Assembly: GCA_040766105.1 (NCBI GenBank) | Contig: JAXGRD010000005.1 | Coordinates: forward strand, 62,001 to 126,000 | Direction of reading: 5' to 3' | Length of the DNA: 64,000 nt | Source: JAXGRD01 sp040766105 | GTDB taxonomy: Bacteria > Bacillota > Clostridia > Peptostreptococcales > Anaerovoracaceae | In this document: positions 17,049 through 25,749 of the stretch, piece after piece | How the letters are laid out: every line of letters begins with the position of its first letter | Position numbering within the stretch: position 1 is the stretch's first letter | Made by a program: the position numbers and the translations under genes | The notes under the pieces: model-generated | What the model was told of the DNA's origin: nothing | The model's database searches: none | The model's input: the letters and a program-made list of their open reading frames with translations, nothing else

Positions 17049-18785
17049 ATGATAAATATGAATACACTAAGCATTATATTCTTGGCTTTCGGTGGCATGT
17101 CCATCGCCATGGCATTTGTATATTTCTACATCTTCGCCAAAACCCAGGAAAGGTTTATTCAGTACTGGGGTTTGTGCTGGGTTTGTTATTCCTTTAGTTT
17201 ATTGCTGTTGATCATAAATAATTATTTCGGGGAAGAGTACGCAATCTTCCCCTTTCGAAAGATCTTTGACATGTTCAATTTGCTCTTCCTACTCATGGGC
17301 GCTTACAGTCTTCCCAATTGGAGAGTGCCCGGATATTGGGTGAGGTTCTCCTTGTATTTGGCCATATGGACCATATTCGTAGCCATATATCAGTTTGATT
17401 TACTGTCGGTCTTCACACCCATCGCTCTCTTCCAACTGGGTGTGACCACAACCTTATGCTATGTCACGTTGAAGCATTGGCGGTTTTCTACGCTGGAGAA
17501 GATAGCCGCGTTGGTCATCTTTGCTATGTGGGGTTACGGGAAAACAATCATTTCCTTTATGGAAGCTATGGATATGATTTCTCCACAATTGTATTTGGCT
17601 GAGGTGATGTTTTCCAACGTATTAAACTTTATGGTCTTCATCATCTATTTGCAGAGTGCCCAATCCAAACTGGGCATCACGGAAAAAAGATTTCGACTTC
17701 TTGCGGAGAATTCTGCGGTCATGATGTTCCTTTACGACTTGGAGCCGGGACGGTTCTCCTATGTCACGCCTTCCGTGGAGCAGGTTCTTGGGTATTTCCC
17801 CAATGAGCTGAAAAGCAGTAGTAACTTTTACTACAACTTGGTGAATCCGGAGGACTATGAAAGAATGGATGCTTTCTTTGATGCGGAGAGCTACGAGGAA
17901 AAGACGAAAAAGGATATTCTAAAGTTCTATCATAAAAACGGATGTCAGCTTTGGTGCGAAGTTTCCACCACACTGATTATGGATCACAATCGTCCCATTG
18001 CAGTAGAGGGCGTCATACGTGATATTACAGAAATGAAGATGAGTTCGGATATGCTCATGGCCTCGAAAAAATCCCGAGACATCCTTCTGTCATCTATTTC
18101 TCACGAATTAAAAACTCCCATCACTGCAGTGATTGGACACATCTCTGCCCTTCGAGATGATAAGTTTGACAGCGAGGGAGAACGAAGACATGCCATAGAC
18201 ACGGTATATAATAAGACCTTGAAGTTGGAGCGTTTGATATATGACTTATTCTTACTATCCAAGTTGGAAACAAACCAATTGTCCTTTGACTTCATGGTCA
18301 TTGATTGCAGCGAACTGGCACAGGATTTGATTGACAATCACAGCATTGATGTGACTTCCTTGAACCGACAGTTAAGAATCAAGGGGGATAGAAGAAGTTT
18401 GGAAAATACAAGAGTCGTGGTAGACGAGGTACGTATCGACCAAGTTTTTACCAATATACTTTCAAATGCAGTCAAATATTCACGAGATAATGAGCCAATC
18501 ACCATAGACTTTACCGTGAATCTCAAAAAACAGAAGCTCTTTTTTTCCATCAGCGATAAAGGAGTAGGGATTCCCAAGGAAGAGCAAGGCCAAATCTTCG
18601 ATCGATTCTATAAAATGAACGCCGATGATGAGAGAGAACTTCAACGGGACTTCTCTACCGGATTGGGCTTGACCATCTGTAAAGAAATAGTCGATGCCCA
18701 TGGGGGCGAAATATATGTAAAGAGTGCTGTGGGGAGAGGTTCTACCTTTACGGTGGAATTGCCCCTATATATGGATCAATACTAG
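17049..18785 (+). CDS. 7TM PAS-domain sensor histidine kinase
   Basis: 578 aa. Seven membrane segments fill residues 1 to about 205, then a PAS domain (about 218-330: RFRLLAENSAVMMFLYDLEPG...). Next comes the HisKA dimerisation helix with SHELKTP (phospho-acceptor His352), and a HATPase with N box (NILSNAVKYS), G1 (DKGVGIP), F box and G2 (GLGLTICKEI). All catalytic motifs are intact. The start at 17049 (MINMNTLSIIF) is chosen because the upstream open frame is not hydrophobic and lacks a ribosome site. That site is weak here too (AGAGG). The response regulator follows 16 nt later. Confidence 0.92.
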   Translation: MINMNTLSIIFLAFGGMSIAMAFVYFYIFAKTQERFIQYWGLCWVCYSFSLLLLIINNYFGEEYAIFPFRKIFDMFNLLFLLMGAYSLPNWRVPGYWVRFSLYLAIWTIFVAIYQFDLLSVFTPIALFQLGVTTTLCYVTLKHWRFSTLEKIAALVIFAMWGYGKTIISFMEAMDMISPQLYLAEVMFSNVLNFMVFIIYLQSAQSKLGITEKRFRLLAENSAVMMFLYDLEPGRFSYVTPSVEQVLGYFPNELKSSSNFYYNLVNPEDYERMDAFFDAESYEEKTKKDILKFYHKNGCQLWCEVSTTLIMDHNRPIAVEGVIRDITEMKMSSDMLMASKKSRDILLSSISHELKTPITAVIGHISALRDDKFDSEGERRHAIDTVYNKTLKLERLIYDLFLLSKLETNQLSFDFMVIDCSELAQDLIDNHSIDVTSLNRQLRIKGDRRSLENTRVVVDEVRIDQVFTNILSNAVKYSRDNEPITIDFTVNLKKQKLFFSISDKGVGIPKEEQGQIFDRFYKMNADDERELQRDFSTGLGLTICKEIVDAHGGEIYVKSAVGRGSTFTVELPLYMDQY

Positions 18786-18801
18786 GTATAAGGAGGGTCT
18801 C

Positions 18802-19521
18802 ATGTATCAGTCAAAAAAGATTCTAATTGTTGATGACGAAAAGTCCATCTGCGATGTGATAACAACATATTTGAAGAAGGAAGGATTTTTACCACTGACG
18901 GCTATGAATGCCACGGCAGCTCTTCAACAGATAGACGAGGAACGACCGGACCTAATTATTTTGGATGTCATGTTGCCGGATATGAATGGGGTTGATCTTT
19001 GTACGGAAATCAGGAAAAAATATAATACACCAATTCTATTCTTAAGCTGTAAAACGGAAGCCATCGACAAAATTGTTGCACTTAGTGTGGGTGGCGATGA
19101 CTATGTAACGAAACCTTTCCTGCCTGAGGAGTTGATTGCAAGGGTAAAGGCGCATCTACGCAGATTTGACTCCCTTGTAGCGCAAGAAGATGAGGAAGAA
19201 ATTTACGAAGCCCCGGGGCTTGTGGTGAATGCAACTACCAGAGAAGTGCTTTTGGATGGAGAGCCGGTACATCTCACCGTGAAAGAATTCGATATCCTCC
19301 ATCTTCTCATCAAAAATGCCAAGAGGATTTACAGCCCAACCCAAATTTTCGAATATGCTTGGAAGACCAACAGCATCATGGGGGATGAAAAGACAGTAAT
19401 GGTTTACATCAGCAATTTGAGAAAAAAGATAGAACCGGGAAAGGAAGATCGGAAGTATATCATAAGTATCCGTGGCTTGGGTTATAAATTTAATTACCAA
19501 CTGCTCACTTCTCAGACCTGA
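18802..19521 (+). CDS. OmpR/PhoB-family response regulator
   Basis: 239 aa. Receiver domain with acidic pocket (IVDDEKS), phospho-acceptor Asp55 (ILDVMLPDMNG) and Lys in VTKPF, then a winged helix (LTVKEFDILHLLIKNAKRIYSPTQIFEYAW...VYISNLRKKIEP...YIISIRGLGYKF). The start follows AAGGAGGG. It is the cognate partner of the kinase upstream. Its likely binding sites are the 11-bp direct repeats at 19530 and 20915, since OmpR/PhoB proteins bind head-to-tail repeats with this period. Confidence 0.94.
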   Translation: MYQSKKILIVDDEKSICDVITTYLKKEGFLPLTAMNATAALQQIDEERPDLIILDVMLPDMNGVDLCTEIRKKYNTPILFLSCKTEAIDKIVALSVGGDDYVTKPFLPEELIARVKAHLRRFDSLVAQEDEEEIYEAPGLVVNATTREVLLDGEPVHLTVKEFDILHLLIKNAKRIYSPTQIFEYAWKTNSIMGDEKTVMVYISNLRKKIEPGKEDRKYIISIRGLGYKFNYQLLTSQT

Positions 19522-19529
19522 AGATAAAA

Positions 19530-19584
19530 TTTTAGAAAACTTTAAGAAATGATTATGCGATTCTTTACATAGGCAATATATGAT
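19530..19584 (+). promoter_or_regulatory. Putative response-regulator-dependent promoter, site 1
   Basis: Two 11-bp direct repeats (TTTTAGAAAAC and TTTAAGAAATG, 19530-19551) are followed by ATTA-N6-TCTTTA (19552-19567), 11 nt, and TATGAT (19579-19584). There is no good -35, as expected for an activator-dependent promoter. The layout is base-for-base the same spacing as the site at 20915. Transcription would enter the amidase gene. Confidence 0.7.
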
Positions 19585-19638
19585 AGCGGTAAAGAGATGT
19601 ATTTTCATTTTATTAAAATATAAAGGAGGCATAGTATT

Positions 19639-20910
19639 ATGTTCAAATGTGACGCTAACAGAATGGAAGACAAAATCAAAACTTTTTCCAAATTCGGTGA
19701 TGCGGGCCACGGCGGAATCACGAGATATTCCCTATCCCCGGAAGCACACCAGGCGAGAGATGAGTTCGTGAAGAGAATGGAAGCCATCGGTGCGACCATC
19801 GAAACCGACGACCTGGCAAACATCTATGCGACCATCCCCGGAACAGACCCGGATGCAAAGCGGCTGATCATGCAGTCCCACGTAGACTCTGTAAGAAACG
19901 GCGGGAACTATGACGGCGTTCTTGGCGTTATGACGGCAATGGAAGTGTTGGAAACCGTAGTAGCAGAAAACATTCCCCACAAGCATCCCCTCACAGCGAT
20001 GATCACCACCAACGAAGAAGGATCCCTGTATCCCCCGGCAATGATGGTGTCCGGCATCCTGTGTAACGATCTTCTTCCCGAAGGAATCGCAAAGAACTTC
20101 AAGACAGAGAAGATGATGGCATCCAAGGCCATGGTAGAAGGGTATGCACCCACCTTTGGAGAAGCTTTGGAAGAGAGCAAGTACAAGGGAGACAAGGCAA
20201 ACAGAATCAGTGCAGACAAGTACTGTGCCATGATCGAGACCCATATAGAACAGGGTCCCATCTTGGAAGATGCGGGCAACCAGTTGGGTGCGGTACAGTG
20301 CGTACTGGGCATGTTCAACTACTCCATCAAGTTCAAGGGATTTGCAGCCCATGCAGGAACCTTCCCCATGGCCAAGAGACACGATGCCCTCTTTGCGGCA
20401 GCACAGGCACTGTGCTATCTCCACGAAGAGATCGACAAGCTGGACAGGCCGGAATTGGTATACACCACAGGTGAGATTTACTGTCACCCCTGTGTTCACA
20501 CGGTCATCCCCGACGAAGTAGAGTTCTCCTTGGACGTAAGACACGAAGATCCTGATCTGAGAGCCAAGGTATTGGACATCGTCAAGACCATCCCGGAAAA
20601 GAAGTGGGCAGGCTGTGATGCAGAGATCCGAGAGAACTGGAAGAGAGACACGGTATACTGGGACAAGGACATGGTAGGATTCGTAGAGGAAGCCTGCGAT
20701 GAGCTGGGAATCAAGTGGCAAAAGATCAACTCCGGAGCGGGCCACGATGCACAGTTCTTCTCCTACATGATGCCGGCAACCATGATCTTCGTCAGAACGG
20801 AGAAGGGAATCTCTCACAGTGAAGACGAGAGAGCATCTGTGGAAGACTGCACGGCAGGCGCAACGGCAACCTTAAATGCCATGTTGAAGGCCGACCAATT
20901 CTACAAATAG
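19639..20910 (+). CDS. Hydantoinase/carbamoylase-family amidase (M20-type, Zn/Mn)
   Basis: 423 aa cytoplasmic hydrolase. The bimetal ligands are visible: QSHVDSVRNGGNYDGVLG, TTNEEGS, ETHIEQGPILE and GISHSEDE. This pattern fits allantoate amidohydrolases, ureidoglycolate hydrolases and N-carbamoyl-L-amino-acid hydrolases, and the exact substrate is not decidable. The start follows AAAGGAGG. Codon use is strongly biased (ATC, AAG, AGA, GAA-rich, like the ribosomal genes), which suggests high expression. The neighbouring amidohydrolase, M20 peptidase and sodium symporter support a role in using amidated or carbamoylated amino acids. Confidence 0.88.
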   Translation: MFKCDANRMEDKIKTFSKFGDAGHGGITRYSLSPEAHQARDEFVKRMEAIGATIETDDLANIYATIPGTDPDAKRLIMQSHVDSVRNGGNYDGVLGVMTAMEVLETVVAENIPHKHPLTAMITTNEEGSLYPPAMMVSGILCNDLLPEGIAKNFKTEKMMASKAMVEGYAPTFGEALEESKYKGDKANRISADKYCAMIETHIEQGPILEDAGNQLGAVQCVLGMFNYSIKFKGFAAHAGTFPMAKRHDALFAAAQALCYLHEEIDKLDRPELVYTTGEIYCHPCVHTVIPDEVEFSLDVRHEDPDLRAKVLDIVKTIPEKKWAGCDAEIRENWKRDTVYWDKDMVGFVEEACDELGIKWQKINSGAGHDAQFFSYMMPATMIFVRTEKGISHSEDERASVEDCTAGATATLNAMLKADQFYK

Positions 20911-20914
20911 AATT

Positions 20915-20969
20915 TTTAAGAAAACTTTAAGAAAACATTAAATGCCTCTTTAAACTGATAAAGTAGAAT
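20915..20969 (+). promoter_or_regulatory. Putative response-regulator-dependent promoter, site 2
   Basis: Two identical tandem copies of TTTAAGAAAAC (20915-20936) are followed by ATTA-N6-TCTTTA (20937-20952), 11 nt, and TAGAAT (20964-20969). The order and all distances match site 1. It would drive the small membrane subunit and symporter genes. Confidence 0.75.
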
Positions 20970-21021
20970 AGGACCATAAGATATTATACCTATATTACTT
21001 CAGAAAGGAGGCATTGTTGTT

Positions 21022-21291
21022 ATGAGACCAAAAGATGCGAAGATGCCGGCAAGAGCAAAAGTCTATTGGCTTTTACTTTTTCTCGGTTTCATGATCATGG
21101 AATTTCCGGGTATTTTGTTCTATCAGGATAAAGCCACACCTACAATTTTCGGATTTCCATTCATCTACGGCTTCACGCTAATCATGTGGGCTTACATGAT
21201 TGTCGTCCTGTTTATTGCCGTCCGCGATAATTGGGGTGAACCGAAGGTCGGTGAGAAAGCAGTCGGGGGAGGTGAGATAAATGAGTCATAA
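21022..21291 (+). CDS. Small two-helix membrane protein (DUF3311-like symporter partner)
   Basis: 89 aa. Two hydrophobic helices (about 15-33 and 48-68) are separated by a short loop with FPGILFYQDKATPTIFGFPFIYG. Proteins of this size and layout commonly precede SSS sodium symporters and are thought to be small subunits. The gene overlaps the symporter start by 11 nt, so expression is coupled. AAAGGAGG precedes the ATG. Confidence 0.75.
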   Translation: MRPKDAKMPARAKVYWLLLFLGFMIMEFPGILFYQDKATPTIFGFPFIYGFTLIMWAYMIVVLFIAVRDNWGEPKVGEKAVGGGEINES

Positions 21292-22777
21292 TGTAATTGC
21301 GTTGCTCGTTATCGGATTTTTCATGATATTCCCCTTAGTTTTGGGTTTTGCTGCCAGAGCAAAATCAACAGCTACAGCAGAGGACTACTTTATCCAATCC
21401 AGAGCTATGGGTGGTATTGCGGTATTCTTCTCTGTCGCTGCAACCTGGTGGAGTGCGTTTGCCTTCCTGGGATCCAACGGTTATTTCTATACCCAAGGGC
21501 CCCTTTACTGGACAGCCATTGCTTGGAACATCTTCTTTGGCGTCATGTACTATGCTGTAGGTAAAAAGATATGGTACTTAGGTAAGCTGAACAACTATGT
21601 CACTGCTACAGATTTCTTTAGCCACCAATATGATTCGAGAAAACTAGGAAACTTGGTTGCGATTATCTTAATAGTATGTACTGTCCCATATCTACAGATT
21701 CAACTATCCGGTGGTGCCTATCTGATTCAAGTGGCTTCGGGAGAGATGATCCCCTTTGCCGTTGCAGGGCTGATTTTCTATATCGTTATCATTACCTATG
21801 TCTGGGCTGGCGGCATTCGAGCCATTGCTTGGTGTGATATATTCTATGGCATCCTTCTGTTCTTTGGAATGGTATTTGCCGGCTTTTATGTTGCTAATTT
21901 AGTTGGTGGACCCGCAGAGATGTTCAGACAAGTTGAAGAGGTGTTTCCGGGACAGACCACATTGGCAGATGGAAAGTGGATGGCATGGATTACCATGTTC
22001 ATCGTTACCCCGGTCGGCTCCTTTATGGGGCCACAGATTTGGGCTAGATTCTACTCTGTTAAATCACCGCAGACATTTAACTATATGCCTTTCTTGTTAG
22101 CATTGGCTGCCATAGCCTATATTGGATCCATGCTCACAGGAAATACCGGGAAGCTCATGTATCCGGACCCTAATGAGCTAATCAACAGCAACCCGGACTA
22201 TATTTTACCGACAGTACTATTTAACAATGCTCCCTTTGTCATCGGTTCAATCTTGATGGCTTGTGGAGCAGCTGCAGCCATGTCTACAGCCAATGCACAG
22301 GTTCTCTCCTTGTCCACAATCTATACCATGGACTTCCACAGGAGATATATCAATAAGAACCTAAGCGAGAGAAAGTTGATTTGGGTAGGGCGATGGGCAA
22401 TTCTATTCTTCTCGGCTTCCGCATATATCCTTATGCTGATTGTACCGGGATTACTCGTTACTATTGGATTGATTGCCTTAGGTGGAACTGCTCAGATTAT
22501 GATTCCTACAGTAGGAGCTTTGTTCTGGGCAAGGTCCACGAAAGTTGGAGCGGCATCAGGAATGTGTGTAGGGATACTACTCATTGTGTTGTTCACCTTT
22601 ACCCCAGTTACTGCACCCGGAGTCTTTGCAGGCGGTGGAGGCACACTATTTGCACTGATATGCAACATTATCGTGTTTGTAGTGGTTTCCATGGTGACAA
22701 AGCCAAGATCCGATTCCCTCATGACCACCTTAAAGCAGCAATACGCAGATTTCTATCACGGAAGAAATATGGACTAG
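21281..22777 (+). CDS. Sodium:solute symporter (SSS family)
   Basis: 498 aa with about 13 predicted membrane helices. Family features include AEDYFIQSRAMGGIAVFFSVAATWWSAFAFLG near the N-terminus and GAAAAMSTANAQVLSLSTIYTMDFHR in the middle (sodium-site region). It imports a small solute with Na+. Context (amidase, amidohydrolase, M20 peptidase) suggests an amino-acid or ureide derivative. It is terminated by a hairpin 13 nt after the stop. Confidence 0.92.
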   Translation: MSHNVIALLVIGFFMIFPLVLGFAARAKSTATAEDYFIQSRAMGGIAVFFSVAATWWSAFAFLGSNGYFYTQGPLYWTAIAWNIFFGVMYYAVGKKIWYLGKLNNYVTATDFFSHQYDSRKLGNLVAIILIVCTVPYLQIQLSGGAYLIQVASGEMIPFAVAGLIFYIVIITYVWAGGIRAIAWCDIFYGILLFFGMVFAGFYVANLVGGPAEMFRQVEEVFPGQTTLADGKWMAWITMFIVTPVGSFMGPQIWARFYSVKSPQTFNYMPFLLALAAIAYIGSMLTGNTGKLMYPDPNELINSNPDYILPTVLFNNAPFVIGSILMACGAAAAMSTANAQVLSLSTIYTMDFHRRYINKNLSERKLIWVGRWAILFFSASAYILMLIVPGLLVTIGLIALGGTAQIMIPTVGALFWARSTKVGAASGMCVGILLIVLFTFTPVTAPGVFAGGGGTLFALICNIIVFVVVSMVTKPRSDSLMTTLKQQYADFYHGRNMD

Positions 22778-22789
22778 TTAAGTCAGAGG

Positions 22790-22821
22790 CGGCAGCATGC
22801 TCTATGCTGCCGTCATTTTTT
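22790..22821 (+). terminator. Terminator after the SSS symporter gene
   Basis: A 9-bp perfect stem (CGGCAGCAT / ATGCTGCCG) with a 5-nt loop, followed by TCA and seven T. The next gene starts 16 nt later with its own AGGAGGG site, so read-through may supply the amidohydrolase. Confidence 0.88.
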
Positions 22822-22836
22822 TAGGAGGGAAAAGCA

Positions 22837-24444
22837 ATGAGAGCCGATTTATTATTCTTGAATGGAAACGTGTTGACGATGGATAGAAAGGACACCATAG
22901 CAAAGAGTGTCGCCGTAAAGGATGGGAAAATTCTCTTTGTGGGCGAAAAGAAAGACGGAGAAAAGCTAATTGGAGATGAGACAAAGGTTATAGATCTTAA
23001 GGGAAGAAGCCTCATTCCCGGCTTTATCGATTCTCACCTTCATATGGGAGTGTTAGGTATGAATTGCTCTGCTATCGACTGCCGCTATCCATATGTAAAG
23101 TCCATAGAAGACATTAAAGAGAAGATAAAAGAGAAAGCTGCAACCACTCCTCCCGGAATGTGGATACGTGGCTGGGGTTACGATCACAGTAAATTGGCGG
23201 AAGGACGCCACCCCGATAAGTTTGATCTAGATGAAGCTGCCCCTGATCACCCGGTTATGCTCACACGGACATGCGCTCATATTTCGACATTTAACAGCAA
23301 AGGCTTGGAAGTGGCAGATGTCAAAAAGGAGACAGAAGAAATAGAAGGTGGAGTAATCGAAAGAGATGAGGAAGGTTGCCCCATTGGTGTCATGAAGGAA
23401 AATGCACATATGTACATGATGAAGGTGGCAATGCCGGATAAGGATGAGCTTCTTAATGCCTTTAAACTTGCCAATAAAATGCTGATTCAAGAAGGAATTA
23501 CTTCTGTGCATGATTCCGGGGGGTACGGTGATATCCAAATGGAAGTACAGCGTAAAGCTGTAGCCGACGGCGATATCGATATTAAAATAAATGCAATGGT
23601 ATTCTCTTTTATCGAGAACTTAAAATTTATCGAGAAATATATTGAGATGGGGCCTGACAAGGAAATGGATCCTCATTTCAAAATCGGTCCTATCAAGTTG
23701 ATGATTGACGGAAGTAGTAGTGGCCCTACGGCGGCTACATTGGAGCCCTATACTTCCAATCCGATCTTTTCCGGAATTCTTAGCATGACTCCCGAGGCGG
23801 TGGACGATGTGGTCATGCGCGCCCATATGAAAGGTCATCAGATGACAACCCATGCTGTGGGAGACAGAGCAGTGGATATTATTTCTTCTGCCATAGAGAA
23901 GGCGGTCACAGCTCATCCCAGAGACGACCATAGACATCGTATCGAACACTGTGCAATTGTGAACGATGCACTGTTAGACAGAATTCAGCGAACGAAAATT
24001 CTTCCCGTTCCGCAACCGATTTTCCTGTATGAGTTTGGTGACGGCTATGTAAAGAATTATGGGGAAGAACGAACCAATCGGATGTTTACATGTAAGAGCT
24101 TTATCAATCGTGGAATCTTGGCAGCGGGAAGTAGTGATTGTCCCATCACATTTTCGAACCCTCTCATGGGGATACATCTTGCCGTCAACCGAACAACTCA
24201 GAGCGGGGCAAAAATCAGCCAAGGGGAGCGGATTTCGAAGATGGAAGCTTTGAGAATGTTTACCTATAACGGTGCCTTTGCCTCCTTTGAAGAGGAGATT
24301 AAGGGTAGCCTGGAAGAAGGAAAAGCTGCAGACATAGTCGTGCTATCAGATGACTTCCTAGAGTGTGCCGATGATAAAATCATGGACATGAAGGTGGAAA
24401 TGACGATGATAGACGGGAAGATTGTTTTTGAGAAAGGGGAATGA
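22837..24444 (+). CDS. Metal-dependent amidohydrolase (YtcJ-like, amidohydrolase family 3)
   Basis: 535 aa. N-terminal beta-sandwich (DLLFLNGNVLTMDRKDTIAKSVAVKDGKI), then a TIM barrel with the metal motif FIDSHLHMG (HxH), THAVGDRAVD, HRIEHC and SSDCP, and a C-terminal return to the sandwich (GKAADIVVLSDDF). YtcJ-like enzymes hydrolyse C-N bonds of unknown natural substrates. It is followed by the M20 peptidase after one base. Confidence 0.88.
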   Translation: MRADLLFLNGNVLTMDRKDTIAKSVAVKDGKILFVGEKKDGEKLIGDETKVIDLKGRSLIPGFIDSHLHMGVLGMNCSAIDCRYPYVKSIEDIKEKIKEKAATTPPGMWIRGWGYDHSKLAEGRHPDKFDLDEAAPDHPVMLTRTCAHISTFNSKGLEVADVKKETEEIEGGVIERDEEGCPIGVMKENAHMYMMKVAMPDKDELLNAFKLANKMLIQEGITSVHDSGGYGDIQMEVQRKAVADGDIDIKINAMVFSFIENLKFIEKYIEMGPDKEMDPHFKIGPIKLMIDGSSSGPTAATLEPYTSNPIFSGILSMTPEAVDDVVMRAHMKGHQMTTHAVGDRAVDIISSAIEKAVTAHPRDDHRHRIEHCAIVNDALLDRIQRTKILPVPQPIFLYEFGDGYVKNYGEERTNRMFTCKSFINRGILAAGSSDCPITFSNPLMGIHLAVNRTTQSGAKISQGERISKMEALRMFTYNGAFASFEEEIKGSLEEGKAADIVVLSDDFLECADDKIMDMKVEMTMIDGKIVFEKGE

Positions 24445-24445
24445 A

Positions 24446-25738
24446 GTGGGTAAAGGAGAATTAATCAAGAGAAGCAGAGAAATTGCTGAGTCCCTTCAAC
24501 CTCAACTGATTGATTTTTGCAGAAGAATCACAGCCATCCCCTCGGAACCTGGTCAAGAGGAAGAGATCGCCACAGTCTACATGGAGGAGATGCGAAAATT
24601 AGGCTATCATAAGGTGTTTATGGATCCGTGGGGAAATGTCGTAGGGCTAATTGAAGGAACGGAATCCGGTCCAATGATTATGTACAATGGTCATATGGAT
24701 GCGGTTCCTGCCGGAGATTCCTCTCTATGGGAAGACGAAGATCCCTACAGCGGAGCACAGAAAACCTGCCCAATGTATGACAGAAGGATGGAGAAAGAGG
24801 AAGATACCGAGGCCATCTTAGGGCGAGGAATCGCCGATTTGAAAGGTGGTGCAGCATCCCAGATGTACTGCGGAGCCGTTCTTGCACAGTTAATTTCAGA
24901 GGGCTATCCTGTGAAAGGCTCATTTCTTCTCGCACAAGTGGTATTGGAGGAAAACGGAGAGGCACTGGGGACCATCAAGCTTCTGGAAAATCTAAAAAAT
25001 GTGGACATGATGCCCGATGCCATGGTTTGTTGCGAACCAAGCAGCCTTAAACTGGTTCTTGGACATCGAGGAAGATGTGAATTGAGGGTACAGGTCAATG
25101 GTGAAAGTTGCCACGGGAGCTCACCCTGGTTAGGTGTAAACGCTGTTGTAAAGGCTGCAAAACTCATACTAGAGGTGGAAAAAAAGGTATGGAGCAATGG
25201 ACGAGAAGATAAAGACTTGGGGAAATCTGGAATAGCTTTGACTATGTTGAATATTGAGCCCAACGAACTATGTATTGTTCCAAACAAATGTACAATTGTC
25301 TATGACAGAAGGCTCGTCCCCGGAGAAACGGTAGATGATGCAATCCAAGAAATCCAGGAAGTAATCGATGCATTGAAAAAGAAGGACCCGGAGTTTGATG
25401 CAACCGTAGGAATCAATAAGAACTTGAGAACGTCCTTCACCGGACAAGAGTGTGTTATTGAAAGCAAAAAAGAAGTGTGGAAAATTGATGAGGACCATCC
25501 CTTTGTACAAGCTTGTGGGCGTGGACTGGAGACCATGGATTTGGATGCTATTTATGGCTATTGGCCATTTAGCACCGACTGTCCTGCTATGAACGACCTA
25601 GGCAAGCCGGTTATCGGGTATTCCGGGCTTCAGGAATACTACATCCATACGACGTTTGAACGTGCAAGGGTTGACTATATCTTGGAAAGTCTAATGGGAA
25701 ATATAGGAATATATTTAGAAGCCTCAAAGGGATTCTAA
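24446..25738 (+). CDS. M20-family metallopeptidase/deacylase (ArgE/DapE/YgeY-like)
   Basis: 430 aa from a GTG start preceded by AAAGGGG. The open frame continues upstream into the amidohydrolase without a usable start. Metal ligands visible: MYNGHMDAVPAG (HxD), GRGIADLKGGAAS (Asp), LEENGEA (Glu), CCEPSS (Glu) and YYIHTTFE (His). The dimerisation domain lies near residues 215-325. It is closest in feel to the YgeY-type hydrolases of purine/ureide gene sets, but this assignment is tentative. It converges on the sigma-like gene with only 11 nt between the stops. Confidence 0.88.
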   Translation: MGKGELIKRSREIAESLQPQLIDFCRRITAIPSEPGQEEEIATVYMEEMRKLGYHKVFMDPWGNVVGLIEGTESGPMIMYNGHMDAVPAGDSSLWEDEDPYSGAQKTCPMYDRRMEKEEDTEAILGRGIADLKGGAASQMYCGAVLAQLISEGYPVKGSFLLAQVVLEENGEALGTIKLLENLKNVDMMPDAMVCCEPSSLKLVLGHRGRCELRVQVNGESCHGSSPWLGVNAVVKAAKLILEVEKKVWSNGREDKDLGKSGIALTMLNIEPNELCIVPNKCTIVYDRRLVPGETVDDAIQEIQEVIDALKKKDPEFDATVGINKNLRTSFTGQECVIESKKEVWKIDEDHPFVQACGRGLETMDLDAIYGYWPFSTDCPAMNDLGKPVIGYSGLQEYYIHTTFERARVDYILESLMGNIGIYLEASKGF

Positions 25739-25749
25739 ATCAGTATTTG

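Noticed and set aside
19732..20817. Long minus-strand frame opposite the amidase (361 codons)
   Set aside because: It is antisense to a gene with complete metal-ligand motifs and strong codon bias; no start site or family features.
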